DNA from: an uncultured Sphingomonadaceae bacterium
Lineage (GTDB): Bacteria > Pseudomonadota > Alphaproteobacteria > Sphingomonadales > Sphingomonadaceae
Length of the DNA stretch: 64,000 bases
Assembly (NCBI GenBank): GCA_947493955.1
Contig: CANLSQ010000001.1
Coordinates: 806,001-870,000, forward strand
Direction of reading: 5' to 3'
Shown: positions 18,648 to 26,907 of the stretch, one piece after another
Layout of the letters: every line of letters starts with the position of its first letter
How positions within the stretch are numbered: position 1 is the first letter of the stretch
Program-made: the position numbers and the translations under genes
Notes under the pieces: model-generated
Told to the model about the DNA's origin: nothing
What the model saw: the letters and a program-made list of their open reading frames with translations, nothing else
The model's database searches: none

Positions 18648-19532
18648 TCAGCTCCATTTGGCTTCCGGTGGCAGGCTCATCAATATTGCATCGACATTAC
18701 CACCGGTTTTCAATCCAAATGTGGTGCCGCGATCATATACCAAGTTAAATTCTGCGTAACGGCCACGCCAGACGAGTTGCTGTTCTTTTTCATCCGCCGT
18801 CCACGGCAACCCCATCCGCCGCCGCACCAGTTTTGGGAAAATATCAAGGAATGCAAGGCCGACATCCTGCGTAAAAGCAAAGTGCTGATCAAAATCATCG
18901 TCTGATTCGAGTTCAAGATGATCATAAAATATACCGCCGACACCGCGATGCACCTGCCGGTGCGGGATATAGAAATAGTCATCTGCCCATTTTTTGAATT
19001 TTGCATGATAGTCGGGATGATGCGGATCGCAGGCCTGTTTCATCCGAGCATGAAAATCGTTTGTATCTTCGGTGTAAGGGATTGGCGGGTTAAGATCGGC
19101 GCCGCCTCCAAACCAGCGTTTGGTGGTGCAGAGGAACCTTGTATTCATATGCACGGCAGGCACATGCGGGTTGGCCATATGAGCGACAAGACTGATGCCA
19201 GTTGCAAAGAAATGCGGGTTTTCCCCCGCACCGTGAATGGATTTTGCAAATTCTTCACTGAATGTTCCGTCGACCGTGGAAATATTAACGCCGGCTTTTT
19301 CAAAAACCTTGCCCTTGATGCTTCCGCGCACACCGCCGCCACCCGGACTTTTATCTGGGTTTTCACGATTCCAAGGCAGGTAATCAAAGCGTGCGTCACT
19401 GCCTGCTTCCGCTTCAATCGCTTCAAATTCAGCGCAGATTTTGTCCCGCAGCTTTGCAAACCATGTCTGCGCTTGTAACTGCTGGCCATCTAGCGGATTG
19501 TCGTTCTTGGGAATTGGTGGCTGTGCCGTCAT
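18648..19532 (-). CDS. hemF: Oxygen-dependent coproporphyrinogen III oxidase
   Basis: Catalyses aerobic decarboxylation of coproporphyrinogen III to protoporphyrinogen IX in heme synthesis. Recognisable family segments include S-P-G-G-G-G-V-R-G, the H-M-A-N-P-H-V-P-A-V-H-M-N-T-R block, W-F-G-G-G-A-D-L-N-P, the F-Y-I-P-H-R and R-G-V-G-G-I-F-Y-D pair, and the closing Y-D-R-G-T-T-F-G-L-K-T-G-G-N. Length 294 is normal. It overlaps trmL by an ATGA junction. An oxygen-using enzyme fits the aerobic profile given by petABC and katG. Confidence 0.96.
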   Translation of the reverse strand: MTAQPPIPKNDNPLDGQQLQAQTWFAKLRDKICAEFEAIEAEAGSDARFDYLPWNRENPDKSPGGGGVRGSIKGKVFEKAGVNISTVDGTFSEEFAKSIHGAGENPHFFATGISLVAHMANPHVPAVHMNTRFLCTTKRWFGGGADLNPPIPYTEDTNDFHARMKQACDPHHPDYHAKFKKWADDYFYIPHRQVHRGVGGIFYDHLELESDDDFDQHFAFTQDVGLAFLDIFPKLVRRRMGLPWTADEKEQQLVWRGRYAEFNLVYDRGTTFGLKTGGNVDAILMSLPPEAKWS

Positions 19533-19987
19533 TTGGAAAATTGTCCCGTTTGTTTGAGTGCTTCGCCAAGCGCCATGCCTGCTGAAACGGCAAGGTTCAA
19601 TGATCGCATGCCATTTTTCATCTTTATGGTGATTCGTTCGTCGGCGCGTTGATTGACATCAAGGGGCACGCCAGCACTTTCTGATCCGAACAATAATATG
19701 TCGTCCGGTCGAAATGTGAATTTATGATAAGCGGTTTTGGCCTTGCTGGTAAGTAGAACGACACGCGTCGATCGTGAATCGACAAAAGCAAGAAAGGCAT
19801 CCCAATCCGCATGCCGGGTAAAATCAACATGGTCAAAATAGTCCATTCCAGCCCGCTTCAAACTGCGATCACTAAACGGAAAACCACACGGTTCAATGAT
19901 ATCTACAGGAACGTCAAGACATGCGCATGTCCTTAAAATCGTTCCTAAATTTCCCGCAATGTCGGGTTGGTAAAGGGCTACTCTCAT
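19529..19987 (-). CDS. trmL: tRNA (cytidine(34)-2'-O)-methyltransferase
   Basis: A SPOUT-class methyltransferase that modifies the wobble base ribose of certain leucine tRNAs. It starts M-R-V-A-L-Y-Q-P-D-I-A-G-N-L-G-T-I-L-R-T, the usual TrmL N-terminus; the knot region has L-L-F-G-S-E-S-A-G-V-P and S-L-N-L-A-V-S-A-G-M-A. The ATG at 19987 gives about 152 residues, close to the family norm; an upstream TTG adds 13 residues and is less likely. It heads the trmL-hemF-GNAT series and diverges from petA. Confidence 0.9.
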   Translation of the reverse strand: MRVALYQPDIAGNLGTILRTCACLDVPVDIIEPCGFPFSDRSLKRAGMDYFDHVDFTRHADWDAFLAFVDSRSTRVVLLTSKAKTAYHKFTFRPDDILLFGSESAGVPLDVNQRADERITIKMKNGMRSLNLAVSAGMALGEALKQTGQFSK

Positions 19988-20159
19988 GGTTCGTCGAGCA
20001 TGGGGTTGTTCATTATGTTTGGTCAATCAAAAATTCACTGTTGGCAAACCATGGTCTTCGCGGCTATCAGGCGCGCCAATAGCTGCCAAATGAAACATAT
20101 TGAGGGTTCGCCCTCGATCTGGCAGACAGGGATTATAACAAACGTAAGGGCGTGTTTGC

Positions 20160-20741
20160 ATGGCTAGTGTTGATACCGCGGTTGAACCCAGTGATTCGGC
20201 TGTTTCGGAACCTGAAATCGGTGGTGTTCGGCGCCGCGACTTCATCAATATCGCAGCGGTAAGCTTTGGTGGCGTTGGTGTCGTCGCAACGGTATTTCCC
20301 TTGGTGAACCAAATGAACCCTAGCGCTGACGTGCTAGCTTTGTCATCGATCGAAGTTGATATCTCCGCCATTGAGCCGGGTCAGGCAATCAAGTCGAGCT
20401 GGCGTAAACAACCCATTTTCATTCGCAACCTGACCACTTCAGAGATTGAAGCTGCCAATGCAGTGGATTTGTCCGGCCTTCGTGATCCCGAGTCTTTAGC
20501 GGACCGTACGCAACCCGGCAAAGAAAACTGGCTCATCACGCTTGGTGTTTGCACCCATTTGGGTTGCGTTCCACTGGGTGCGGCGCAAGGTGAAGTAAAA
20601 GGCGAATATGACGGCTATTTCTGCCCGTGCCATGGTTCGCACTATGACACTGCAGGCCGGACCCGCAAAGGGCCAGCGCCAACCAATTTGGAAGTACCGG
20701 AATATAGTTTCCTATCAGATACCGTCGTGAAAATCGGCTAG
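20160..20741 (+). CDS. petA: Ubiquinol-cytochrome c reductase iron-sulfur (Rieske) subunit
   Basis: The Rieske protein of the bc1 complex, moving electrons from ubiquinol to cytochrome c1. The cluster ligands are C131 and H133 in G-V-C-T-H-L-G-C and C155 with H158 in C-P-C-H-G-S; C136 and C157 make the disulfide. A Tat-type signal anchor is visible: R-R-R-D-F-I-N-I followed by a hydrophobic helix. Length 193 is normal. petB starts 11 bp after. In the 5' region a GAGGG-TTCG-CCCTC hairpin lies 45 bp before the start. Confidence 0.96.
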   Translation: MASVDTAVEPSDSAVSEPEIGGVRRRDFINIAAVSFGGVGVVATVFPLVNQMNPSADVLALSSIEVDISAIEPGQAIKSSWRKQPIFIRNLTTSEIEAANAVDLSGLRDPESLADRTQPGKENWLITLGVCTHLGCVPLGAAQGEVKGEYDGYFCPCHGSHYDTAGRTRKGPAPTNLEVPEYSFLSDTVVKIG

Positions 20742-20752
20742 GGGCAAGAAAA

Positions 20753-22024
20753 ATGAGTTTTCCTTGGGCACAACAATATAAACCAACCACCGAGTTCGGG
20801 CAGTGGATGGACGAGAAACTGCCAATAGGCCGTCTAATCTACAACTCAGTGGGCGCTGGCTATCCGACGCCGCGTAACCTGAACTACATGTGGAATTTCG
20901 GTTCGCTCGCCGGAGTTTTCCTGGTAGTGCAGATAGTTACGGGCATCATTTTGGCGATGCACTACGCCGCCAATGCGGCGATTGCCTTTGACTCGGTCGA
21001 ACATATCATGCGCGACGTGAATAGTGGTTGGATGATCCGCTATGCGCATGCCAATGGCGCAAGTTTCTTCTTTATAGCCATCTATCTTCATATCGGACGG
21101 GGCCTCTATTATGGCTCTTACAAAGCGCCTCGTGAGATGATCTGGCTGCTTGGCGTGGTCATTTATTTGCTGGCCATGGCAACCGCATTCATGGGCTATG
21201 TGCTTCCTTGGGGACAGATGAGCTTCTGGGGCGCGAAAGTGATTACCGGGCTGTTCGAGGCGATACCGCTGGTCGGTAAGCCGATTCAGGAGCTGTTATT
21301 GGGCGGTTTTGCGCCTGACAATGCTGCGTTGAACCGGTTCTTCTCCTTGCACTATTTGCTGCCCTTCGTGATTGCTGGTGTAATCATCATGCACATCTGG
21401 GCGCTGCATATCCCGGGATCGAATAATCCAACCGGTGTTAATGTGAAAGGTCCTCAGGATACCGTTCCTTTCCATCCCTTCTACACAGCAAAAGACGGAT
21501 GGTTCCTGGGCCTTGCGTTGATCTTCTTCACCGGCATGATGTTCTTCATGCCAAACGCTTTGGGGCATGCGGACAACTATATCCCTGCCAATCCGCTTTC
21601 GACGCCAGCGCATATCGTTCCTGAATGGTATTTCTGGCCTTGGTACGCGATTTTGCGCGCCTTCACCTTCGATTTTCTATTTGTTCCTGCGAAATTGCTC
21701 GGCGTGTTGGCCATGTTCTCTGCAATATTGGTTTGGTTCTTCCTGCCATGGCTGGACAAGTCACCTGTGCGGTCGGGAGACTATCGTCCGCGGTTCAAAA
21801 AGTTCTTCTGGTTCGGTCTTATCCCATGCATCGTTATACTCGGTATTTGTGGCGGTGCGCCAGCCGAGGAACCTTATGTGATGCTGAGCCAGCTCGCGAG
21901 TGCCTATTATTTTGCGCACTTCCTGATCATATTGCCGCTGCTTTCTCGCATCGAGAAGCCGGAGCCGCTGCCAAATTCGATAACCGAAGCAGTGACCGGT
22001 AAGCCACTAGAACAAGCCAGCTAA
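20753..22024 (+). CDS. petB: Cytochrome b of the bc1 complex
   Basis: The membrane core of complex III, with both heme b groups and the Qo and Qi quinone sites. About eight transmembrane helices are present; heme-ligating histidines lie in A-M-H-Y-A-A, Y-L-H-I-G-R-G and H-Y-L-L-P-F and the nearby [14 protein letters not shown] is the Qo-site PEWY motif. At 423 residues it is of the usual alphaproteobacterial full-length type, not split. It lies between petA and petC in one operon. Confidence 0.97.
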   Translation: MSFPWAQQYKPTTEFGQWMDEKLPIGRLIYNSVGAGYPTPRNLNYMWNFGSLAGVFLVVQIVTGIILAMHYAANAAIAFDSVEHIMRDVNSGWMIRYAHANGASFFFIAIYLHIGRGLYYGSYKAPREMIWLLGVVIYLLAMATAFMGYVLPWGQMSFWGAKVITGLFEAIPLVGKPIQELLLGGFAPDNAALNRFFSLHYLLPFVIAGVIIMHIWALHIPGSNNPTGVNVKGPQDTVPFHPFYTAKDGWFLGLALIFFTGMMFFMPNALGHADNYIPANPLSTPAHIVPEWYFWPWYAILRAFTFDFLFVPAKLLGVLAMFSAILVWFFLPWLDKSPVRSGDYRPRFKKFFWFGLIPCIVILGICGGAPAEEPYVMLSQLASAYYFAHFLIILPLLSRIEKPEPLPNSITEAVTGKPLEQAS

Positions 22025-22043
22025 GAAACAGGGATCTGAAGTA

Positions 22044-22898
22044 ATGGTAAGATTTTTCGGGATATTGATCGGTTTGTTCTTTGCTGGAATGCTGATCTAT
22101 TCATTTGGGCGCGGCGCGGTCGAGTATGTTAGCAACCCGCCGGTAAAAGCTGTCGAATATCAGTTTCATGAAAAACCCAAGGACGTATCTTTCGCAAGTG
22201 ACGGCCCTTTTGGGAAATTTGACAATCAACAGCTTCAACGTGGTTTTCAGGTCTATAAGGAGGTCTGTGCAGCTTGCCACGGTCTTCGTCTGGTTGCTTT
22301 CCGTAACCTTGCAGAACTGGGTTACAACGAAGATGAAGTGAAGGCGATTGCAGCAAACTGGATAATCGAAACACCAAGTGTTAATCCGGACACGGGTGAG
22401 GCATCAACCCGTCCATCGATTCCTGCCGATAAATTTCCGAAGCCTTTTGCAAATAACGTGGCCGCCGCCGCAGCAAATAACAATGCAATTCCGCCTGATC
22501 TTTCGCTGATCACCAAAGCGCGTAACGGCGGTGCACCATATGTGTATTCATTGCTTACCGGCTACTCTGATCCACCATCAGAATTGCCAGAAGCTAATCG
22601 TCCAGGCGCTGGTCTGCATTATAATCCATATTTTGCGAACCTGAATATAGCGATGGCACCGCCGATAACTGGAGACGATCAAGTTACCTATTCAGATGGT
22701 ACGAAGGCGACCGTTTCCCAGATGTCAGAGGATGTGTCGGCCTTCTTGATTTGGACAGCAGAACCGTCACTCGTCAAGCAGAAGCAAACCGGTTGGGCGG
22801 TAATCGCCTTCTTATTGATCGCTACAATCCTTGCCTTCCTGTCTTACAAGACAATCTGGGCGGATGTGAAAGCGGAGAAAAAGAAGAAAGACGCTTAG
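22044..22898 (+). CDS. petC: Cytochrome c1
   Basis: The heme c subunit that passes electrons from the Rieske protein to cytochrome c. The heme-binding motif is C75-A-A-C78-H79, and the axial Met is likely in N-I-A-M-A-P-P. It has an N-terminal hydrophobic segment and a C-terminal membrane anchor (about residues 250-270) followed by a lysine-rich tail. At 284 residues it is standard. It ends the petABC operon; a strong intrinsic terminator starts 24 bp after the stop. Confidence 0.96.
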   Translation: MVRFFGILIGLFFAGMLIYSFGRGAVEYVSNPPVKAVEYQFHEKPKDVSFASDGPFGKFDNQQLQRGFQVYKEVCAACHGLRLVAFRNLAELGYNEDEVKAIAANWIIETPSVNPDTGEASTRPSIPADKFPKPFANNVAAAAANNNAIPPDLSLITKARNGGAPYVYSLLTGYSDPPSELPEANRPGAGLHYNPYFANLNIAMAPPITGDDQVTYSDGTKATVSQMSEDVSAFLIWTAEPSLVKQKQTGWAVIAFLLIATILAFLSYKTIWADVKAEKKKKDA

Positions 22899-22922
22899 AT
22901 CGCATAGCTACGCTAATAGAAG

Positions 22923-22948
22923 GCCCGCCAATTGGCGGGCTTTTTTTT
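22923..22948 (+). terminator. Intrinsic terminator of petABC
   Basis: A perfect 7 bp GC stem GCCCGCC/GGCGGGC with an AATT loop, directly followed by eight T. Confidence 0.95.
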
Positions 22949-23078
22949 GACAGATGACCTGATGCCAGGCGAGCTACATCAACTAAGCTAGAGTTGTACC
23001 GACCTCTTTATCATAGCCCTTAAAGCTTTAGCTCCATATCCGTTAATAGATTCCGGAACGGAACTATGGATCATCAGG

Positions 23079-23492
23079 ATGGCCAAGCCATTTGAAAATA
23101 CAGAAGCGGAGCAGAAGCAGGAAGCGGCTCGTGAGCCACGCATACGAAAGCTCGTAAAGATAGAGCTGTTTACAGATAATTCTGGACCACATGAGGCTAT
23201 GGTCCGCAATCTTTCCACTTTTGGTATTCGCGCCACCGCACCGATAGATCTGCTACCTGAACAATCAATAGTGATTAAAAAAGCGGGTTTTGGTTCCGTC
23301 TCGGGAACCGTTCGTTGGGTCGAAGGTCGGGAGTTCGGTATGCAATTTGATCAATCAATTGATGTAGACCTGTTCAACTTTGGATTAGGCAATGAGCAGG
23401 GACATTTTGTTAAGAAAATTGACAATGGTCATGTCTGGCTTGGTTTCCAAGATGCTGTATCGAGCAAAAGACCCGGGTTTCACAAACGATAA
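23079..23492 (+). CDS. PilZ domain protein
   Basis: A 137-residue single-domain protein with a PilZ-like barrel pattern. The Arg-rich stretch near residue 20 (R-E-P-R-I-R-K) and N-L-S-T-F-G-I-R-A (an N-x-S-x-x-G motif) are the two parts of a c-di-GMP site, although the spacing of the first is not the textbook R-x3-R. The strands V-S-G-T-V-R-W-V and E-F-G-M-Q-F-D complete the fold. It may link c-di-GMP level to motility or envelope output; the flagellar region starts 1.6 kb away. Partner unknown. Confidence 0.72.
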   Translation: MAKPFENTEAEQKQEAAREPRIRKLVKIELFTDNSGPHEAMVRNLSTFGIRATAPIDLLPEQSIVIKKAGFGSVSGTVRWVEGREFGMQFDQSIDVDLFNFGLGNEQGHFVKKIDNGHVWLGFQDAVSSKRPGFHKR

Positions 23493-23503
23493 AGCGATTG
23501 ATA

Positions 23504-24976
23504 TCAGTCCTGTAAAACGGTTTGCATGGCCTTGTTCCATCCCTCTATCCGGAAATTGCGACCCGAAGCAGTGATGTCGGGATGATAGGTTTCCAGCCCG
23601 GTTATCATTACTGATGCGTCACCCAAGGATTCATATATCCCGGACCCAACCGCAGCCAGCATTGCTGCACCCAGCGCCGTTGTCTCAAAAAACTCGGGTC
23701 GTTCAACCGGAATGTCTAATATGTCGGCAAGGTCTTGCACCATCCAGTCATTCGCTACCATGCCGCCATCTATACGCAAACTTTGCCAGTCAGTGCCATC
23801 GGCGGAAAATGCGGTTTTTAAATCGTGGCATTGATAAGCCATCGCTTCGAGAGCCGCGCGGACAATATGGGCTTTTGTTGTCGAAAAACTAAGGCCGGAG
23901 ATTGCTGCCGTTGCATCAGCTTTCCAATGCGGCGCGCCAAGGCCGGATAAGGCAGGGACCAAATAAACTCCGCCATTATCGTCGACTGATCGTGCCAGTT
24001 CTTCGCTTTCGCCGGCGTAGCTTATCAGACGGACTTCATCGCGGAGCCATTGCATCAAGCTGCCAGCGACAAAAACAGAACCTTCCAACGCGTATGTGCG
24101 TTTGCCATTCCATTGATAAAGCACCGTCGAAAGTAGACGATTCTCAGACCGGGGTGCCGTTTCGCCGCTGTTTGTCAGAATGAATGCACCGGTGCCGAAT
24201 GTTGCTTTGGTTTGACCGACGTCGAGACAGGCTTGCCCAATTGTCGCTGCTTGCTGATCTCCGGCAGATCCACATATTGCTATCGGTGCTCCAAACAGAG
24301 CGGGCGACGTTTTACCAAGATTTCCGGCACAATCGACAATGTCCGGCAAGGTCTTTCGGGGAACATCAAATAACCGGAGCAGTTCGTCGTCCCAGTCTTT
24401 TCCATCCAAAGCCATCAACATAGTGCGACTGGCATTGCTGGCATCAGTGATATGAGTCCCGCCGGTGAGACGGAAGATCAGATAGGATTCAATCGTCCCA
24501 AAAGCCAAATTGTCACCTGCCGCTCCAACTTCCGGCCAGTTTTTCAGCATCCATCCGATTTTGCTGCCAGAAAAATATGGGTCGAGCAGTAATCCTGTTT
24601 TGGCCTGAACCATCGATTCCAGTCCCTTGGCTTTCAACTCATCGCACATCTTAGCAGTGCGGCGATCCTGCCAGACGATCGCCTTGCAAAGCGGCTCACC
24701 ATTACGTTTGTCCCAGGCGACTATGGTTTCGCGTTGATTGGTAATTCCGATAGCCGCTATCTTTTCCGCGCCGCCTGCCTGCTCGATCATTTTTTGACAA
24801 CAGCGCAACGTCTTGTCCCAAATCTCAGCTGCATCATGTTCCACAAGACCGGCAGAAGGATAATATTGCTGCAATTCCTCCTGCTGTGATCCGTGGAGTT
24901 TGCCATCGACGCCAAAAAGCATCGCACGGGTTGATGTTGTGCCTTCGTCAATCACCAAAATCTGTTGCGCTGCCAT
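23504..24976 (-). CDS. glpK: Glycerol kinase
   Basis: Phosphorylates glycerol to glycerol-3-phosphate with ATP. FGGY-family motifs are clear: V-I-D-E-G-T-T-S-T-R-A-M near the N-terminus, N-Q-R-E-T (T-N-Q-R-E-T-I-V-A-W), the S-A-G-D-Q-Q-A-A-T-I-G-Q adenosine region and D-G-G-M-V-A-N-D-W-M. Length 490 is slightly short for GlpK but complete. No glpF, glpD or glpR is adjacent, so it is an isolated gene here. It converges on the PilZ gene with an 11 bp gap. Confidence 0.93.
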   Translation of the reverse strand: MAAQQILVIDEGTTSTRAMLFGVDGKLHGSQQEELQQYYPSAGLVEHDAAEIWDKTLRCCQKMIEQAGGAEKIAAIGITNQRETIVAWDKRNGEPLCKAIVWQDRRTAKMCDELKAKGLESMVQAKTGLLLDPYFSGSKIGWMLKNWPEVGAAGDNLAFGTIESYLIFRLTGGTHITDASNASRTMLMALDGKDWDDELLRLFDVPRKTLPDIVDCAGNLGKTSPALFGAPIAICGSAGDQQAATIGQACLDVGQTKATFGTGAFILTNSGETAPRSENRLLSTVLYQWNGKRTYALEGSVFVAGSLMQWLRDEVRLISYAGESEELARSVDDNGGVYLVPALSGLGAPHWKADATAAISGLSFSTTKAHIVRAALEAMAYQCHDLKTAFSADGTDWQSLRIDGGMVANDWMVQDLADILDIPVERPEFFETTALGAAMLAAVGSGIYESLGDASVMITGLETYHPDITASGRNFRIEGWNKAMQTVLQD

Positions 24977-25069
24977 ATGATCCCGCTCCCTTGCTTGCCG
25001 GTCACGCTAATTTATCGTCTTCAAAAGGCAAGCGAAAGCAGGACAGGAGTGATTACGCTGACAAAATAA

Positions 25070-25107
25070 CCCCCGGCGCCATTTGTGGGGTGATTATGCG
25101 CCGGGGG
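25070..25107 (-). terminator. Intrinsic terminator of the flagellin gene
   Basis: A perfect 10 bp GC stem (CCCCCGGCGC at 25070-25079 with GCGCCGGGGG at 25098-25107). On the minus strand it is followed by TTATTTTG, which suits the flagellin transcript ending 30 bp upstream. Confidence 0.82.
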
Positions 25108-25136
25108 CCTATAACCCATTAAGCAGGACCAGACGC

Positions 25137-25952
25137 TTAACGGATCAAGCTAAGAACGCCTTGCTGCGACTGATTGGCTTGCGCCAACATCGCGGTTGAG
25201 GCCTGGCTCAGTATTTGTGCTTTGGCGAGCGCAGTAGTTTCTCCGGAAAAGTCGACATCTTCGATGCGCGAACGGGATTCCGTAATGTTAGCAACGCGGC
25301 TTGTCAGATTGGATACCGTCGCTATCAAACGGTTCTGCGATGCACCCAAAGATGCTTGTGCGGTGGTAACCGTATCCATAGCGGTATCGAGAACGGCCAG
25401 AGCTGCTGTGGCACCGGGTTCTGTACTGATGTCGAGTGCATCGACAGCCAGAGTCGCGGCGGTCACATCAGTCAGGTTGATAACAACGGTTTCGGCTGCT
25501 GCAGAACCTGTCTGGATGTTGATGGTCGCGGCACTGCCGTCGAGCAACGCAACGTTGTTAAATTCCGTCCGTGTTGCAACATCATCAATTTGGAGAATAA
25601 GGGCGGCGACCTCCGTCTGCAAATTGGTTCGATCGCCTGCTGATAATGTACCGTTGGCCGATTGAACGGACAGCTCACGCATACGCTGAAGCATGTTGTT
25701 GATCTCGCTCATGCCGCTCTCTGCCGTTTGGGCCAGAGAGATACCATCATTGGCATTGCGGGTTGCCATGTTGAGGCCGCGAATCTCGGATGTCATGCGG
25801 GTTGCGATGGCAAGGCCGGCGGCATCATCGCTTGCACTGTTGATTCGGCGTCCAGTGGACAGCCGTTCAATCGATTTGGCGAGGCTCATTTCGGCATCGT
25901 TGGCAGCCTGATTGGTGCGCATGGCTGCAACATTGGTTCCGATAATTGTCAT
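25137..25952 (-). CDS. Flagellin
   Basis: The filament subunit, exported through the flagellar type III system. The conserved N-terminal D0/D1 helices (N-x-[30 protein letters not shown]) and C-terminal helices ([20 protein letters not shown]) are both intact, but only about 80 residues lie between them, so the surface D2/D3 domains are essentially absent, as in many short alphaproteobacterial flagellins. GAAAGGAAAG precedes the ATG. It diverges from the fliE operon across a 618 bp regulatory gap and ends in a strong terminator. I found no convincing sigma-54 site for it. Confidence 0.94.
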   Translation of the reverse strand: MTIIGTNVAAMRTNQAANDAEMSLAKSIERLSTGRRINSASDDAAGLAIATRMTSEIRGLNMATRNANDGISLAQTAESGMSEINNMLQRMRELSVQSANGTLSAGDRTNLQTEVAALILQIDDVATRTEFNNVALLDGSAATINIQTGSAAAETVVINLTDVTAATLAVDALDISTEPGATAALAVLDTAMDTVTTAQASLGASQNRLIATVSNLTSRVANITESRSRIEDVDFSGETTALAKAQILSQASTAMLAQANQSQQGVLSLIR

Positions 25953-26174
25953 GTAACTTTCCTTTCAAAACTGATGGATCACCGCAAAGAGCGTCAGCGG
26001 CAACCTCAGGCACGAAAACGGAAATGGTTCGGGATGGTTTAGCGGATAATGGCCTGCGTCATAAAAATGGCGATGCGTCATCGATTTGGCGCCGGGCAGT
26101 CAGGAAATTGGCTCGGTGCTCGTCGGCGTCCGGTAACTATCTAAAAAATATACTGAAATACCTTTCATGGAATT

Positions 26175-26190
26175 TGGCATAGCGTTTGCG
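26175..26190 (+). promoter_or_regulatory. Sigma-54 promoter for the fliE operon
   Basis: TGGCATA, four bases, TTGCG matches the RpoN consensus TGGCAYR-N4-TTGCW at every fixed position but the last. It points toward fliE; the predicted transcript would start near 26201 and carry a leader of about 370 bases before fliE. Confidence 0.8.
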
Positions 26191-26256
26191 AACCAATGGG
26201 GCATGCCACTTTGATTTGTTTCAAGGACGGGTTTTGAAGGCCAGGAATCGGGAAAG

Positions 26257-26574
26257 ATGATGACTCAAATGATAATCAGCGATGCTCGGTTGATGCAACC
26301 GAAGCCAATCGAAGTTTGGTTGGACTTTCTCCGTTTAGCCGCGTTTCAAACGACAAGATTCGTGGCCAAGCTTTACTCTTGCGTGAGCACATATCTCAAT
26401 CTTTGGATAATTGGGGCAAGCCATCACGTTGATATTCTGAACTCCGATCGGCGCTCTCCCGAACTGGTCCGGGAGAGCAATGGCCTGCCGCTGCGTATCA
26501 ATCCGGTAATACCAAAATGCCTCTTGGTATCGGATCGATGCACAGCGGATATGGTTTCTGGAGATTGCTCATGA
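26257..26574 (+). CDS. Doubtful 105-codon ORF ending in an ATGA overlap with fliE
   Basis: An open frame lies in the fliE leader after the sigma-54 promoter. GGGAAAG precedes a double ATG (26257, 26260), and its stop overlaps the fliE ATG in the ATGA style used throughout this operon, which favours translation. Against it, the product resembles no protein I know, has no domain pattern, and a strong 9 bp hairpin sits inside it. It could be a leader whose translation is coupled to fliE, or a chance frame. Confidence 0.3.
   Translation: MMTQMIISDARLMQPKPIEVWLDFLRLAAFQTTRFVAKLYSCVSTYLNLWIIGASHHVDILNSDRRSPELVRESNGLPLRINPVIPKCLLVSDRCTADMVSGDCS
26453..26478 (+). other. Strong hairpin in the fliE leader
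   Basis: GCTCTCCCG pairs perfectly with CGGGAGAGC across an 8-base loop. No T-run follows, so it is not a terminator. It lies about 95 bases before fliE and may affect leader stability or translation. Confidence 0.6.
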
Positions 26575-26906
26575 AAGCGATTGACAGTTCTCAACTGATG
26601 GCGATGCGTCAGGATATAATTGCGCAAAATGATGTGCTGAAAAAGGCCGTTTCCATTTCTTTGGAAACTGACACGGCACCCTCCCGCGCTGCATTTGGTG
26701 CGGCTATGGTTTCTGCGGTGAAAGAGGTCAGCGCGCTTCAACGCACTGCGGGAGATGTAACTGAAGATTATACGATGGGTAAAACCAACGACATTGCTGG
26801 CGTGATGATGGCCAAGCAAAAATCTTCACTGGGTTTTGAGCTCACGCTGCAGGTCCGCAACAAGCTGATCAAAGCCTATCAAGACATCATGACCATGCCG
26901 GTGTGA
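26571..26906 (+). CDS. fliE: Flagellar hook-basal body protein FliE
   Basis: The small adaptor between the MS ring and the rod. The protein is 111 residues with the conserved C-terminal helices: D-Y-T-M-G-K-T-N-D-I-A-G-V-M-M and the L-T-L-Q-V-R-N-K-L-I-K-A-Y-Q-D-I-M-T-M-P-V end, which is diagnostic. The ATG at 26571 has GGAG seven bases upstream; an ORF start further up would add a non-conserved tail. fliF starts two bases after the stop. It heads the operon driven by the sigma-54 promoter. Confidence 0.92.
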   Translation: MKAIDSSQLMAMRQDIIAQNDVLKKAVSISLETDTAPSRAAFGAAMVSAVKEVSALQRTAGDVTEDYTMGKTNDIAGVMMAKQKSSLGFELTLQVRNKLIKAYQDIMTMPV

Positions 26907-26907
26907 T

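Larger units (their letters stand above)
25953..26570. promoter_or_regulatory. 618 bp regulatory gap between flagellin gene and fliE
   Basis: This is one of two gaps over 300 bp. It holds a pair of TGCGTCAT direct repeats (26055-26062, 26074-26081), a sigma-54 type promoter (26175-26190), a weakly supported 105-codon ORF and a strong hairpin (26453-26478). The repeats lie about 100 bp upstream of the sigma-54 site, where an enhancer-binding activator such as a FleQ-type regulator would bind. Confidence 0.6.

Noticed and set aside
25953-26060. Sigma-54 promoter for the minus-strand flagellin gene
   Set aside because: The closest match (GTGCC-TGAGG-TTGC) lacks the invariant GG at -24, and other candidates have wrong spacing.
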